Shown: positions 20,114-28,968 of the stretch, one piece after another | Layout: every line of letters begins with the position of its first letter | How positions within the stretch are numbered: the first letter of the stretch is position 1 | From: Hyphomicrobiales bacterium | GTDB taxonomy: Bacteria > Pseudomonadota > Alphaproteobacteria > Rhizobiales > Rhizobiaceae | Length of the DNA: 64,000 nt | Assembly: GCA_900467685.1 (NCBI GenBank) | Contig: UBQX01000011.1 | Coordinates: forward strand, 62,001-126,000 | Direction: 5' to 3' | Made by a program: the position numbers and the translations under genes | Notes under the pieces: generated by a model | Told to the model about the DNA's origin: nothing | The model's input: only the letters and a program-made list of their open reading frames with translations | Database searches by the model: none

Positions 20114-20758
20114 ATGAGCCTTTTCACCATTCTTCTTGCCGGCGACCTCGCCATTACCGACCGTCTGGCCGCGCAGGTGGCCGGCACGCGCGTGATCGCG
20201 GCCGATGGCGGCATGCGCCATGCACGCGGCTTAGGCGTGACCCCCGAACTCTGGGTCGGTGATTTCGATTCCGCCCCGGAAGCGCTGCTTGACGAATGGC
20301 AGGGCATCGAGCGCCAGCCCCATCCCCGCGCCAAGAACGCCACCGATGGCGAGATCGCCGTCGACACGGCGCTGGGCCGCGGTGCGACATCGCTGGTGAT
20401 TGCCGGCGCACTCGGTGGCGAGCGGACCGACCATGCGGTGATGCATCTGCTTCTCGCGCTTTCGCTGACCGAGCGCGGCATCCCGACGCTGCTGACGACC
20501 GGCGAGGAAGAGGCCCGCGCCCATCTCGGCGGGCAGATGCGCTTCGATCTGCCGCAAGGCGCGCTCTTCTCGATCCTGCCCTTTTCCGCGCTGTCGGGCC
20601 TGACCATCGAAGGCGCGCGCTATCCGCTGGATCGCGCCGAGATCGATAGCGGCTCGTCGCGCACCGTTTCCAATGTCGCCGAAGGTCCGGTGACGATTAC
20701 GCTTCAATCCGGCCGCGCGATGGTCATCGCAAGGCCCGCAGACATGTCTGGAGGCTGA
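20114..20758 (+). CDS. thiN: Thiamine pyrophosphokinase
   Basis: A 214-residue protein that pyrophosphorylates thiamine with ATP to give TPP. Conserved blocks: ADGGMRHARGLGVTPELWVGDFDSAP (catalytic Asp cluster), PRAKNATDGEIAVDTAL (KxxTDxE-type motif) and GALGGERTDHAVMHLLLAL (GGxxDH). A C-terminal beta domain follows with SSRTVSNVAEGPVTITLQSG. It is divergent from the thiamine importer genes, so uptake and activation of the vitamin are neighbours. Its stop codon is one base before the next gene, which points to a two-gene operon. Confidence 0.92.
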   Translation: MSLFTILLAGDLAITDRLAAQVAGTRVIAADGGMRHARGLGVTPELWVGDFDSAPEALLDEWQGIERQPHPRAKNATDGEIAVDTALGRGATSLVIAGALGGERTDHAVMHLLLALSLTERGIPTLLTTGEEEARAHLGGQMRFDLPQGALFSILPFSALSGLTIEGARYPLDRAEIDSGSSRTVSNVAEGPVTITLQSGRAMVIARPADMSGG

Positions 20759-20759
20759 C

Positions 20760-22583
<1,824 letters not shown>

Positions 22584-22660
22584 AAGCCTCTTTCGTTCAA
22601 GCTTGCACAAATTTGGCGCGCTGGTTAGGCTGACCCCCAAGAGAGGGCAGCATTCGGAGC

Positions 22661-22791
22661 GCCCCCTCATCCGGCCCTTCGGGCCACCTTCTCCCCATTG
22701 GGGAGAAGAGGGAGCAAGCCGCGGCCTCTCGGACATCCTCGCCCCTCCGGGGAGAGGTTCGCCGGGCAAAGCGGAGGCGGGGTGAGGGGAA
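22661..22791. repeat. Dispersed CCCCTCATCCGGCC-type repeat element
   Basis: The left part CCCCCTCATCCGGCC-cttcg-GGCC-accttctcccc and the right part (GGAGGCGGGGTGAGGGG) are inverted, and internal hairpins GGCCcttcGGGCC and CTCCCC/GGGGAG are visible. This is a very common type of intergenic repeat in Rhizobiales. It lies between the ABC-F and MoxR genes. Confidence 0.65.
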
Positions 22792-22827
22792 GCTTGCGCC
22801 GACCCGCAATACGGAGAGCAAGATCGC

Positions 22828-23673
22828 ATGACCATGCAGTTTCAAGGCACCGAGACCTACGTCGCCGAAAAGGATCTGATGATTGCGGTCAATGCCGCGA
22901 TCAGGCTGGAGCGGCCATTGCTGGTCAAGGGGGAGCCCGGCACCGGCAAGACGGAACTGGCGCGGCAGATTGCCAGTGGTCTCGGCCTTAGGATGATCGA
23001 GTGGAACATCAAGTCCACCACCAAGGCGCAGCAGGGCCTCTATGAATATGACGCCGTGTCGCGATTGCGCGATAGCCAGTTGGGCGACGAGCGCTTCAAC
23101 GACATTTCCAACTACATCCGCAAGGGCAAGCTCTGGGAGGCCTTCTCGGCCGACGAGAAGACCGTGCTGCTGATCGACGAGATCGACAAGGCGGATATCG
23201 AGTTTCCGAACGACCTGCTGCAGGAACTCGACCGCATGGAATTCCATGTCTACGAGACCGGCGAAACGATCCGCGCCAAGGTGCGCCCTATTGTCATCAT
23301 CACCTCGAACAACGAGAAGGAACTGCCGGATGCATTTCTGCGCCGCTGCTTCTTCCACTATATCCGCTTCCCCGAGGCCGAAACGCTGATGAAGATCGTC
23401 GACGTCCACTATCCGGGCATCCGTCAGGATCTGGTGCGCGCGGCCCTCACCCGCTTCTTCGAAATCCGCAACGTGCCGGGCATTAAGAAGAAACCCTCGA
23501 CGTCGGAAGCGCTCGACTGGATCCGCCTTCTGGTGGCCGACGATATCGACCCCGCCGATCTCTCGGCAGACGCCAAGACCATCCTGCCGAAGCTGCACGG
23601 CGCGCTGCTGAAGAACGAGCAGGATGTGCATCTTTTCGAACGGCTGGCCTTCATGTCGCGCCGGGAGAATTGA
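22828..23673 (+). CDS. MoxR-family AAA+ ATPase
   Basis: A 281-residue AAA+ protein: Walker A GEPGTGKT at 35-42, Walker B VLLIDEIDKAD near 113-123, sensor 1 ITSNNEKELPDAFLRR. MoxR ATPases act as chaperones that, with a von Willebrand factor A protein, mature or load cofactors into protein complexes. The VWA/CoxE-like partner is normally adjacent; here it is found 3 kb downstream at 26726. A dispersed repeat begins immediately after the stop codon. Confidence 0.9.
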   Translation: MTMQFQGTETYVAEKDLMIAVNAAIRLERPLLVKGEPGTGKTELARQIASGLGLRMIEWNIKSTTKAQQGLYEYDAVSRLRDSQLGDERFNDISNYIRKGKLWEAFSADEKTVLLIDEIDKADIEFPNDLLQELDRMEFHVYETGETIRAKVRPIVIITSNNEKELPDAFLRRCFFHYIRFPEAETLMKIVDVHYPGIRQDLVRAALTRFFEIRNVPGIKKKPSTSEALDWIRLLVADDIDPADLSADAKTILPKLHGALLKNEQDVHLFERLAFMSRREN

Positions 23674-23731
23674 GCATTTCCAGGAAAAGTGGGAACCGGT
23701 TTTCCGTCCGGAAATGCGCAAAGCAAAAGAC
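23674..23731. repeat. Dispersed rhizobial repeat GCATTTCC..GGAAATGC, copy 1
   Basis: GCATTTCC/GGAAATGC arms enclose AAGTGGGAACCGGTTTTCCGT, followed by an A-rich CAAAGCAAAA tail. It sits at the moxR stop codon. A second copy in the same orientation (26653-26709) precedes the VWA gene, so the two copies bracket a 2.9-kb segment. Confidence 0.75.
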
Positions 23732-23855
23732 TAGCAGGGGAACCAAGTACTCCCAAAGAAGTTACATCTCTGCAGCTTGAACTGCGCGGAGAGAGGCTTT
23801 GGGGGACATAGCACCAAATGCCCATCTTCCGTCCTGAACAATCATGGAGGTAACA

Positions 23856-23933
23856 ATGGGTCGCGGTATTCTTCTCTGGCTTCTTGGCATTCCCCTGCCG
23901 CTCGTCATCCTGCTCGTCCTCTTCATGCGATAG
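23856..23933 (+). CDS. 25-residue single-pass membrane peptide
   Basis: Too short for usual gene callers: MGRGILLWLLGIPLPLVILL then VLFMR. Nearly the whole peptide is one hydrophobic segment with a Pro-kinked centre (GIPLPL) and Arg at both ends. GGAGG lies 5 nt before the ATG, and the stop codon is 8 bp before the next membrane protein gene, so the two are probably cotranslated. Small peptides of this type with an LLWLLGIP core occur in rhizobia; no function is known to me. It may be a partner of the downstream membrane protein. Confidence 0.6.
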   Translation: MGRGILLWLLGIPLPLVILLVLFMR

Positions 23934-23941
23934 GTGGTGTC

Positions 23942-24835
23942 ATGACATCCACCGATTTCGCAACAACCGCCACGCCGGTCGAATCGAGCCGGTCGGCGCT
24001 CGCCTGGGGACCGGTCATTGGCGGGGCCTTCGCCGCTGTGGCCACCAGCCTCATCCTCCTCTTCCTCGGTTCCGGCGTCGGCCTGACCATGGTGTCGCCG
24101 ACATCCGATAATAATTTCAGCCTCGCCACGCTCGGCGTCACGGCCGCCATCTGGTTTGTCGTCGTGCAATGGCTGTCCTCGGCGCTCGGCGGCTACCTCA
24201 CAGGGCGGCTCCGCACGAAGTGGGCGGCCGTGCACACCGACGAGGTCTTCTTCCGCGACACCGCGCACGGCTTCCTCAGCTGGGCGATCGCAACCGTGTT
24301 CGTCGTCGGTTTCCTCTCGACGTCGATGGGGGCCCTGCTGGGCGCCGGTGCCACGGTAGCGGCCAATACTGCCGGGGCGGCAGGTGCAGCAGCAGCCAGC
24401 GCCGCCGGGCCGGCCAACAACGACATGTCGACCAACTACTTCAGCGAATTGTTGCTGAGGCCGGCGCCCAACAAACCGGCCCCCGCCAACGCCAATGGCG
24501 CCGCAGTCTCCGCCAGCGTCACCAACATTCTGCTGAACGGCGCGGCAAATGGACAGGTTCCAGACGAAGACAAGGCCTATCTCGCCAGCGTCGTCGCGTC
24601 CCAGACCGGCCTGTCGCAGGAGGAAGCGACGGCCCGCGTCAATACCGTCCTGAAACGCATTGACGACGCCAAGGAGGCCGCCAAGGCCGCCGCTGAAAAG
24701 GCACGCAAGGCAGCGGCGACTGCTTCCCTGATTGCAGCCGCCTCGCTTCTCGTCGGCGCCTTCATCGCTTCCGCTGCCGCCGCACTCGGCGGTTCGCAGC
24801 GCGACGAGGAAGAAGACTTGCTCGTCGTTCGGTAA
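23942..24835 (+). CDS. Membrane protein of unknown function
   Basis: A 297-residue protein. The first ~150 residues carry three or four membrane segments (ALAWGPVIGGAFAAVATSLILLFLGSGVGL, LGVTAAIWFVVVQWLSSALGGYLTGRL, FLSWAIATVFVVGFLST). A hydrophilic Ala/Asn-rich section follows, then an Ala/Lys helix (AKEAAKAAAEKARKAAATAS), one more membrane segment (AAASLLVGAFIASAAAALGG) and an acidic tail. The N-terminal pattern with GxYLTGRLR resembles a family of uncharacterised alphaproteobacterial membrane proteins. The start at 23942 (MTSTDF) follows AGGTGGTG; the frame is open further upstream but crosses the small peptide gene. A terminator follows at 24864. Confidence 0.75.
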   Translation: MTSTDFATTATPVESSRSALAWGPVIGGAFAAVATSLILLFLGSGVGLTMVSPTSDNNFSLATLGVTAAIWFVVVQWLSSALGGYLTGRLRTKWAAVHTDEVFFRDTAHGFLSWAIATVFVVGFLSTSMGALLGAGATVAANTAGAAGAAAASAAGPANNDMSTNYFSELLLRPAPNKPAPANANGAAVSASVTNILLNGAANGQVPDEDKAYLASVVASQTGLSQEEATARVNTVLKRIDDAKEAAKAAAEKARKAAATASLIAAASLLVGAFIASAAAALGGSQRDEEEDLLVVR

Positions 24836-24863
24836 GTCTGCAAGAACACACATCGAGATCAAG

Positions 24864-24891
24864 CGGCCGCTCTACAAGGGCGGCCGTTTTT
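24864..24891 (+). terminator. Intrinsic terminator after membrane protein gene
   Basis: CGGCCGC/GCGGCCG stem with a ~9-nt loop followed by TTTTT, 28 bp past the stop codon. Confidence 0.85.
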
Positions 24892-24955
24892 GCGTGATGC
24901 CGCCTCTGATTTCGTGAATTGATTCCGAATTCGAAAGGAACTAGATACTACACGT

Positions 24956-25012
24956 CCCGTGGTGATTTGCCGGCCGGCTTGCAGCCACGTAAAAGAAGTC
25001 GCTAAAATGGGC
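24956..25012 (+). promoter_or_regulatory. SAM-II riboswitch upstream of metA
   Basis: The compact SAM-II (metA motif) pseudoknot is recognisable: CCCGTGGTGATTTG, a GCCGGCCGGC-type insert, TTGCAGCCACGTAAA, then GCTAAAATGGG. CGTGG pairs with CCACG as P1, and the last conserved segment forms the pseudoknot. It binds S-adenosylmethionine and lowers metA expression in alphaproteobacteria. A terminator follows directly (25034-25063), so transcription attenuation is possible. Confidence 0.88.
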
Positions 25013-25033
25013 CCAGATGACAGTTCTGTCTGG

Positions 25034-25063
25034 AACCGGTAGCGATTTCGCCGCCGGTTTTTT
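25034..25063 (+). terminator. Intrinsic terminator/attenuator between SAM-II riboswitch and metA
   Basis: ACCGG/CCGGT stem with an inner GCG-attt-CGC hairpin followed by six T residues. It lies between the riboswitch and the metA ribosome site (GAAGAGAGAAGACC), which makes it the likely output of the switch. Confidence 0.7.
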
Positions 25064-25084
25064 GCGTTTGGAAGAGAGAAGACC

Positions 25085-26023
25085 ATGCCGATCAAGATTC
25101 CCGATGGATTGCCCGCCCAGGAAACCCTTGTGAACGAAGGCGTGCGCGTGATGACGGAGGCCGTCGCCATCCGTCAGGACATCCGCCCGCTGCGCTTTGG
25201 CCTGCTCAATCTCATGCCGAACAAGATCAAGACCGAGTTGCAATTCGCCCGCCTGCTCGGCGCGTCTCCGCTGCAGATCGAGCTGACGCTCGTTCGCGTC
25301 GGCGGCCACAAGGCCAAGAACACTTCGGAAGAGCATCTGCTCGCCTTTTACAACACCTGGGAAGAGGTGAAGGACCAGAAGTTCGACGGCTTCATCATCA
25401 CCGGCGCGCCCATCGAGACGCTCGAATTCCAGGACGTGACCTACTGGAACGAGATGGAACAGATTCTCGACTGGACGACCACGAACGTCCACTCGACGAT
25501 GAACATCTGCTGGGGCGGCATGGCCGCCATCTGGCACTTCAATGGCGTCCCCAAGCACACACTCGATCACAAGGCCTTTGGCGTCTACCGCCACCTGAAC
25601 CTCGCCCCCGCCTCGCCTTATCTCAACGGCTTCTCGGACGATTTCCAGATCCCCGTCTCGCGCTGGACGGAAGTGCGCCGCGCCGATATCGAAAAGGTAC
25701 CCGGCCTCGAAATCCTGATGGAATCGCCCGAAACCGGTGTCTGCATCGTGCATGAACGCAAGTGCAACCGGCTCTATGTGTTCAACCACATCGAATATGA
25801 TTCCACGACGCTGGCGGATGAGTATTTCCGCGACGTGCAGGCAGGCTCCGCGATCGAAGTGCCGCACAACTATTTCCCCGAGGATGACCCGGCCAAGAAG
25901 CCGCTCAACCGATGGAAGAGCCACGCCCATCTACTTTTCGGCAACTGGATCAACAACATCTACCAGACGACGCCCTATGACATGGCGAAGATCGGCGAGA
26001 TCGAACACAACCCCGGATATTGA
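25085..26023 (+). CDS. metA: Homoserine O-acyltransferase, predicted acetyl-CoA specific
   Basis: A 312-residue MetA that acylates homoserine, the first committed step of methionine synthesis. The catalytic Cys142 is in NICWGG, and the conserved blocks [27 protein letters not shown] and [15 protein letters not shown] are present. Residue 111 is Glu. In the MetA family Glu at this position goes with acetyl-CoA use and Gly with succinyl-CoA, so homoserine O-acetyltransferase activity is expected. This is inference from one known specificity residue. The gene is preceded by a SAM-II riboswitch and a terminator, giving feedback by the end product SAM. Confidence 0.92.
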   Translation: MPIKIPDGLPAQETLVNEGVRVMTEAVAIRQDIRPLRFGLLNLMPNKIKTELQFARLLGASPLQIELTLVRVGGHKAKNTSEEHLLAFYNTWEEVKDQKFDGFIITGAPIETLEFQDVTYWNEMEQILDWTTTNVHSTMNICWGGMAAIWHFNGVPKHTLDHKAFGVYRHLNLAPASPYLNGFSDDFQIPVSRWTEVRRADIEKVPGLEILMESPETGVCIVHERKCNRLYVFNHIEYDSTTLADEYFRDVQAGSAIEVPHNYFPEDDPAKKPLNRWKSHAHLLFGNWINNIYQTTPYDMAKIGEIEHNPGY

Positions 26024-26047
26024 TCCGGGTTGTGGCGGATTTCATTT

Positions 26048-26087
26048 TGTATCACACTGGTCGTCTTGCACGATTAAATGTGATACA
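26048..26087. promoter_or_regulatory. Inverted-repeat operator before brnTA
   Basis: A perfect 9-bp inverted repeat, TGTATCACA (26048-26056) and TGTGATACA (26079-26087), brackets the likely promoter just upstream of the brnT TTG codon. BrnT-BrnA complexes repress their own operon, so this is the likely operator. Confidence 0.6.
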
Positions 26088-26092
26088 TTAAA

Positions 26093-26362
26093 TTGAAGAT
26101 CGTCTGGGATGAAAACAAGCGACGCAGCAATCTGGCCAAGCACGGGCTGGATTTTGCCGATTTGACGCTGGAGTTTTTCGATGACGCCTTGATCGTCCCG
26201 AGCCATTCCGGACGGCTGAAGGCTATAGGTCGCCTGACGGATGGGAAGACCGCCATCATCTTCTTCCCATTGGGCAGAGAGGCAATCTCGTTGATCTCTA
26301 TGCGCAGCGCGAGCAAGCAGGAAAGGAGACTTTATGACCGACATAGACAAACGTCTTCATGA
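26093..26362 (+). CDS. brnT: BrnT family type II toxin
   Basis: An 89-residue RelE-fold ribonuclease toxin of the BrnT family: KIVWDENKRRSNLAKHGLDFADLTLEFFDD near the start, GRLTDGKTAIIFFPLG and ISLISMRSASKQERRLYDRHR at the end (family ISARxAxxxERxxYE). The start is TTG at 26093, required because the conserved WDxxK block begins four residues later; no Shine-Dalgarno is seen, so translation may be weak or leaderless. It overlaps brnA by 29 bp in another frame. Metal-free mRNA cleavage is the known activity of the family. Confidence 0.88.
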   Translation: MKIVWDENKRRSNLAKHGLDFADLTLEFFDDALIVPSHSGRLKAIGRLTDGKTAIIFFPLGREAISLISMRSASKQERRLYDRHRQTSS

Positions 26363-26654
26363 CCTTTCCGACGAAGAGGAGGCGCGAATCCAGAAGGGCA
26401 TTGCTGAAGACCCTGACAATCCCGAATGGACCGAAGAGGACTTCAAACGCGCCAGACCCTTTCGCGAAGCCTTCCCCGATCTCGCCGCCGCCATCGATCG
26501 CGAGCTTTCCCGACGCGGCCGGCCGCCGGTCGAAAATCCGCGCCGGCAGGTGTCGATCCGGCTGGACCCGGAGGTGCTGGACTATTACAAATCGACGGGC
26601 AAGGGCTGGCAATCGAGGGTCAACGACGCCTTGAGGAAAGCCGCCGGGCTGTAA
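26334..26654 (+). CDS. brnA: BrnA family antitoxin
   Basis: A 106-residue antitoxin. The N-terminal part (about 5-50) is acidic and binds toxin (DLSDEEEARIQKGIAEDPDNPEWTEEDF); the C-terminal ribbon-helix-helix (RRQVSIRLDPEVLDYYKSTGKGWQSRVNDALRKAAG) binds DNA. AAAGGAG lies 6 nt before the ATG. Overlap with brnT implies translational coupling. The pair sits between metA and the VWA gene. Confidence 0.9.
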   Translation: MTDIDKRLHDLSDEEEARIQKGIAEDPDNPEWTEEDFKRARPFREAFPDLAAAIDRELSRRGRPPVENPRRQVSIRLDPEVLDYYKSTGKGWQSRVNDALRKAAGL

Positions 26655-26709
26655 GCAATTCCAGTGAAAGTGGGAACCGGTTTCACGTCCGGAATTGCGA
26701 CAAACAAAA
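26653..26709. repeat. Dispersed rhizobial repeat, copy 2
   Basis: GCAATTCC/GGAATTGC arms with AAGTGGGAACCGGTTTCACGT in the centre and an A-rich CAAACAAAAC tail. It matches copy 1 at 23674-23731 in sequence and orientation, and overlaps the brnA stop codon. Confidence 0.75.
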
Positions 26710-26725
26710 CTAGGGTTCACCGCCG

Positions 26726-27913
26726 ATGTTCATACCCTTCTTCCTCGAACTGAAGGCCGCGAAGGTTCCCGTTTCGCTGCGGGAATATCTGACGCTGCTG
26801 GAAGGGATGAAGGAAGGGCTGGTCGATTTCGACGTCGAGGGCTTCTACTATCTCTCCCGCGCCACGCTGGTGAAGGACGAGCGCTTCATCGATCGTTTCG
26901 ACCAGGTCTTTTCGCAGGTCTTCAAAGGCCTTGAGGCGGTTTCCGGCAGCGCCGATGCCGTCGATCCCACCGACATTCCCGACGAATGGCTGCGCCGCAT
27001 GGCGGAGAAGTTTCTGACCGAGGAGGAAAAGGCGCTGGTGAAATCGCTGGGCGGTTTCGAGGCGCTGATGGAAACGCTGAAACAGCGCTTGGCGGAACAG
27101 CAGGGCCGTCACCAGGGCGGCAATAAATGGATCGGCACGGCCGGCACCTCCCCCTTCGGCGCCTATGGCTATAACCCGGAGGGCGTGCGCATCGGTCAGG
27201 ACAAGTCGCGCAACCGGCGCGCCGTGAAGGTCTGGGACCGTCGCGATTTCAAGAACCTCGATGACAATGTCGAGATCGGCACTCGCAACATCAAGGTCGC
27301 GCTGAAGCGCCTGCGCAAATGGATAAGGCAGGGTGCGGACGAGGAACTGGATTTGGGCGGCACGATCCGCTCCACGGCCGAACACGGCTATCTGGATGTG
27401 AAGACGCGCCCTGAGCGGCGTAACGCGGTCAAGCTCTTGATGTTCTTCGACATCGGCGGCTCGATGGACGACCATATCAAGGTGGCGGAAGAGCTGTTTT
27501 CGGCGGCGAAGTCCGAATTCAAGCATATGGAGTATTTCTACTTCCACAATTGCGTCTACGAGGGCGTGTGGAAGGACAACAAGCGCCGCCGCGTCGATGT
27601 CACCTCGACTTTCGACGTGATCCGCACCTTCGGCTCCGACTACAAGGCGATCTTCGTCGGCGATGCCGCCATGGCGCCTTACGAAATTTCCCACCCCGGC
27701 GGCTCCGTGGAGCACTGGAATGCCGAAGCCGGCGCCGTCTGGCTCGACCGGCTGACCAGCCACTTCAGCAAGAGCGTCTGGATCAACCCGGTGAAAGAAG
27801 AATATTGGGGCTACAGCCAGTCCACGCAGATGCTACACAAGCTGATGAATGGTCGCATGTATCCGCTCACCCTCGGGGGCCTGGAAAATGCGACCCGCGA
27901 ACTCTCGCGGTAA
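26726..27913 (+). CDS. VWA-domain (CoxE-like) protein, MoxR partner
   Basis: A 395-residue protein. The N-terminal ~200 residues are helical (FIPFFLELKAAKVPVSLREYLTLLEGM is the typical start of CoxE-like proteins) and the C-terminal half is a von Willebrand factor A domain with a modified MIDAS motif D242-I-G-G-S246, where the usual pattern is DxSxS. In MoxR systems this protein works with the AAA+ ATPase. Its gene lies 3 kb from moxR instead of next to it. galM follows 29 bp downstream, so the four genes to 31237 may be cotranscribed. Confidence 0.87.
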   Translation: MFIPFFLELKAAKVPVSLREYLTLLEGMKEGLVDFDVEGFYYLSRATLVKDERFIDRFDQVFSQVFKGLEAVSGSADAVDPTDIPDEWLRRMAEKFLTEEEKALVKSLGGFEALMETLKQRLAEQQGRHQGGNKWIGTAGTSPFGAYGYNPEGVRIGQDKSRNRRAVKVWDRRDFKNLDDNVEIGTRNIKVALKRLRKWIRQGADEELDLGGTIRSTAEHGYLDVKTRPERRNAVKLLMFFDIGGSMDDHIKVAEELFSAAKSEFKHMEYFYFHNCVYEGVWKDNKRRRVDVTSTFDVIRTFGSDYKAIFVGDAAMAPYEISHPGGSVEHWNAEAGAVWLDRLTSHFSKSVWINPVKEEYWGYSQSTQMLHKLMNGRMYPLTLGGLENATRELSR

Positions 27914-27942
27914 GATTTCACTGACATCAAGGAATGACCAAA

Positions 27943-28956
27943 ATGGACGCTGAACTGTTCGGCAAGACGGCCAAAGGCGAAGATGTGCATCGCGTGACGA
28001 TCACCGGAGGCGGCCTGACGGCCCATGTCATGACCTGGGGCGCCGTCATTCAGGACCTGCGGCTGGAGGGCCATGATGCGCCGCTGTCGCTCGGCTTCGA
28101 AAAGTTCGAGGACTATCCGCTTCACTCCTCCTATTTCGGCGCAACGCCCGGCCGCTGCTCCAACCGGATCGCCGGCGGCAAGTTCACGCTCGACGGCCAG
28201 ACGATCCAGCTGGAAAAGAACGAGAAAGGCATCGGCCACCTGCATGGCGGCTCGGACGGTATCGCCAAGCGCGTCTGGATCATTGAAAGCCTGACGGCCA
28301 ATTCTGTAACACTGAGCATTCTCGACCCAGACGGCCGCGCCGGTTATCCGGGCAACGCCAAGATCAAGGCGATCTTCACGCTGAAGGAGGGCGGCTGCCT
28401 CTCCATCGTCTACGAATCGACGACGGATGCGCCGAACCCGGTCAACATCTGCAATCACAGCTATTTCAATCTTGATGGCGGCGAGACCATCATCGACCAT
28501 GAACTGCAGATCGATGCCTACAGCTATCTGCCGACCGATGCGGCGCAGATCCCGACCGGCGAGACGCCGGACATTGCCGGCACGGGCTATGACTTCCGTG
28601 ACCTGCGCCCGATCCGCAAGATAGAGAATGGCGAGCAGGTCCTCTACGACCACAATTTCTGCCTCTCGAAGGAGCGCGTCGCCAAACGCAAGGTCGCAAC
28701 ACTGAAGAGCCCGAAGTCCGGCGTCTCGATGGACGTCCTGACGACGGAGCCGGGCGTTCAGGTCTACGCCGCCTTCAAGCTTGACGTGCCGGTTCCGGGT
28801 CTCGGTGGCCGTCATTACGGCCCCTATGCCGGGCTTTGCATGGAAACGCAGGTCTGGCCGGATGCGGTCAACCACGCGAACTTCCCCAACGCCATCCTCC
28901 GCCCCGGCGAGGTTCTGCGGCAGGAAACGGATTACGTGTTCAAGAAGCACGCCTGA
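27943..28956 (+). CDS. galM: Aldose 1-epimerase
   Basis: A 337-residue beta-sandwich mutarotase that interconverts alpha and beta anomers of aldoses such as glucose or galactose. Motifs: GATPGRCSNRIAGGKFTLDG with the Asn-Arg substrate contact, GIGHLHGGSDGIAKRVW (catalytic His), NICNHSYFNLDGGETIIDHELQIDA (second His), and AGLCMETQVWPDAVNHANFP with the catalytic Glu. The start at 27943 was preferred because AAGGA lies 8 nt upstream; an in-frame ATG at 27934 directly abuts that ribosome site. Confidence 0.92.
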   Translation: MDAELFGKTAKGEDVHRVTITGGGLTAHVMTWGAVIQDLRLEGHDAPLSLGFEKFEDYPLHSSYFGATPGRCSNRIAGGKFTLDGQTIQLEKNEKGIGHLHGGSDGIAKRVWIIESLTANSVTLSILDPDGRAGYPGNAKIKAIFTLKEGGCLSIVYESTTDAPNPVNICNHSYFNLDGGETIIDHELQIDAYSYLPTDAAQIPTGETPDIAGTGYDFRDLRPIRKIENGEQVLYDHNFCLSKERVAKRKVATLKSPKSGVSMDVLTTEPGVQVYAAFKLDVPVPGLGGRHYGPYAGLCMETQVWPDAVNHANFPNAILRPGEVLRQETDYVFKKHA

Positions 28957-28968
28957 TCGGATACCAAG

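Noticed and set aside
22828-27913. MoxR-VWA with BrnTA as a defence island
   Set aside because: MoxR/CoxE-like pairs are common housekeeping genes of rhizobia and nothing else defence-related is near.
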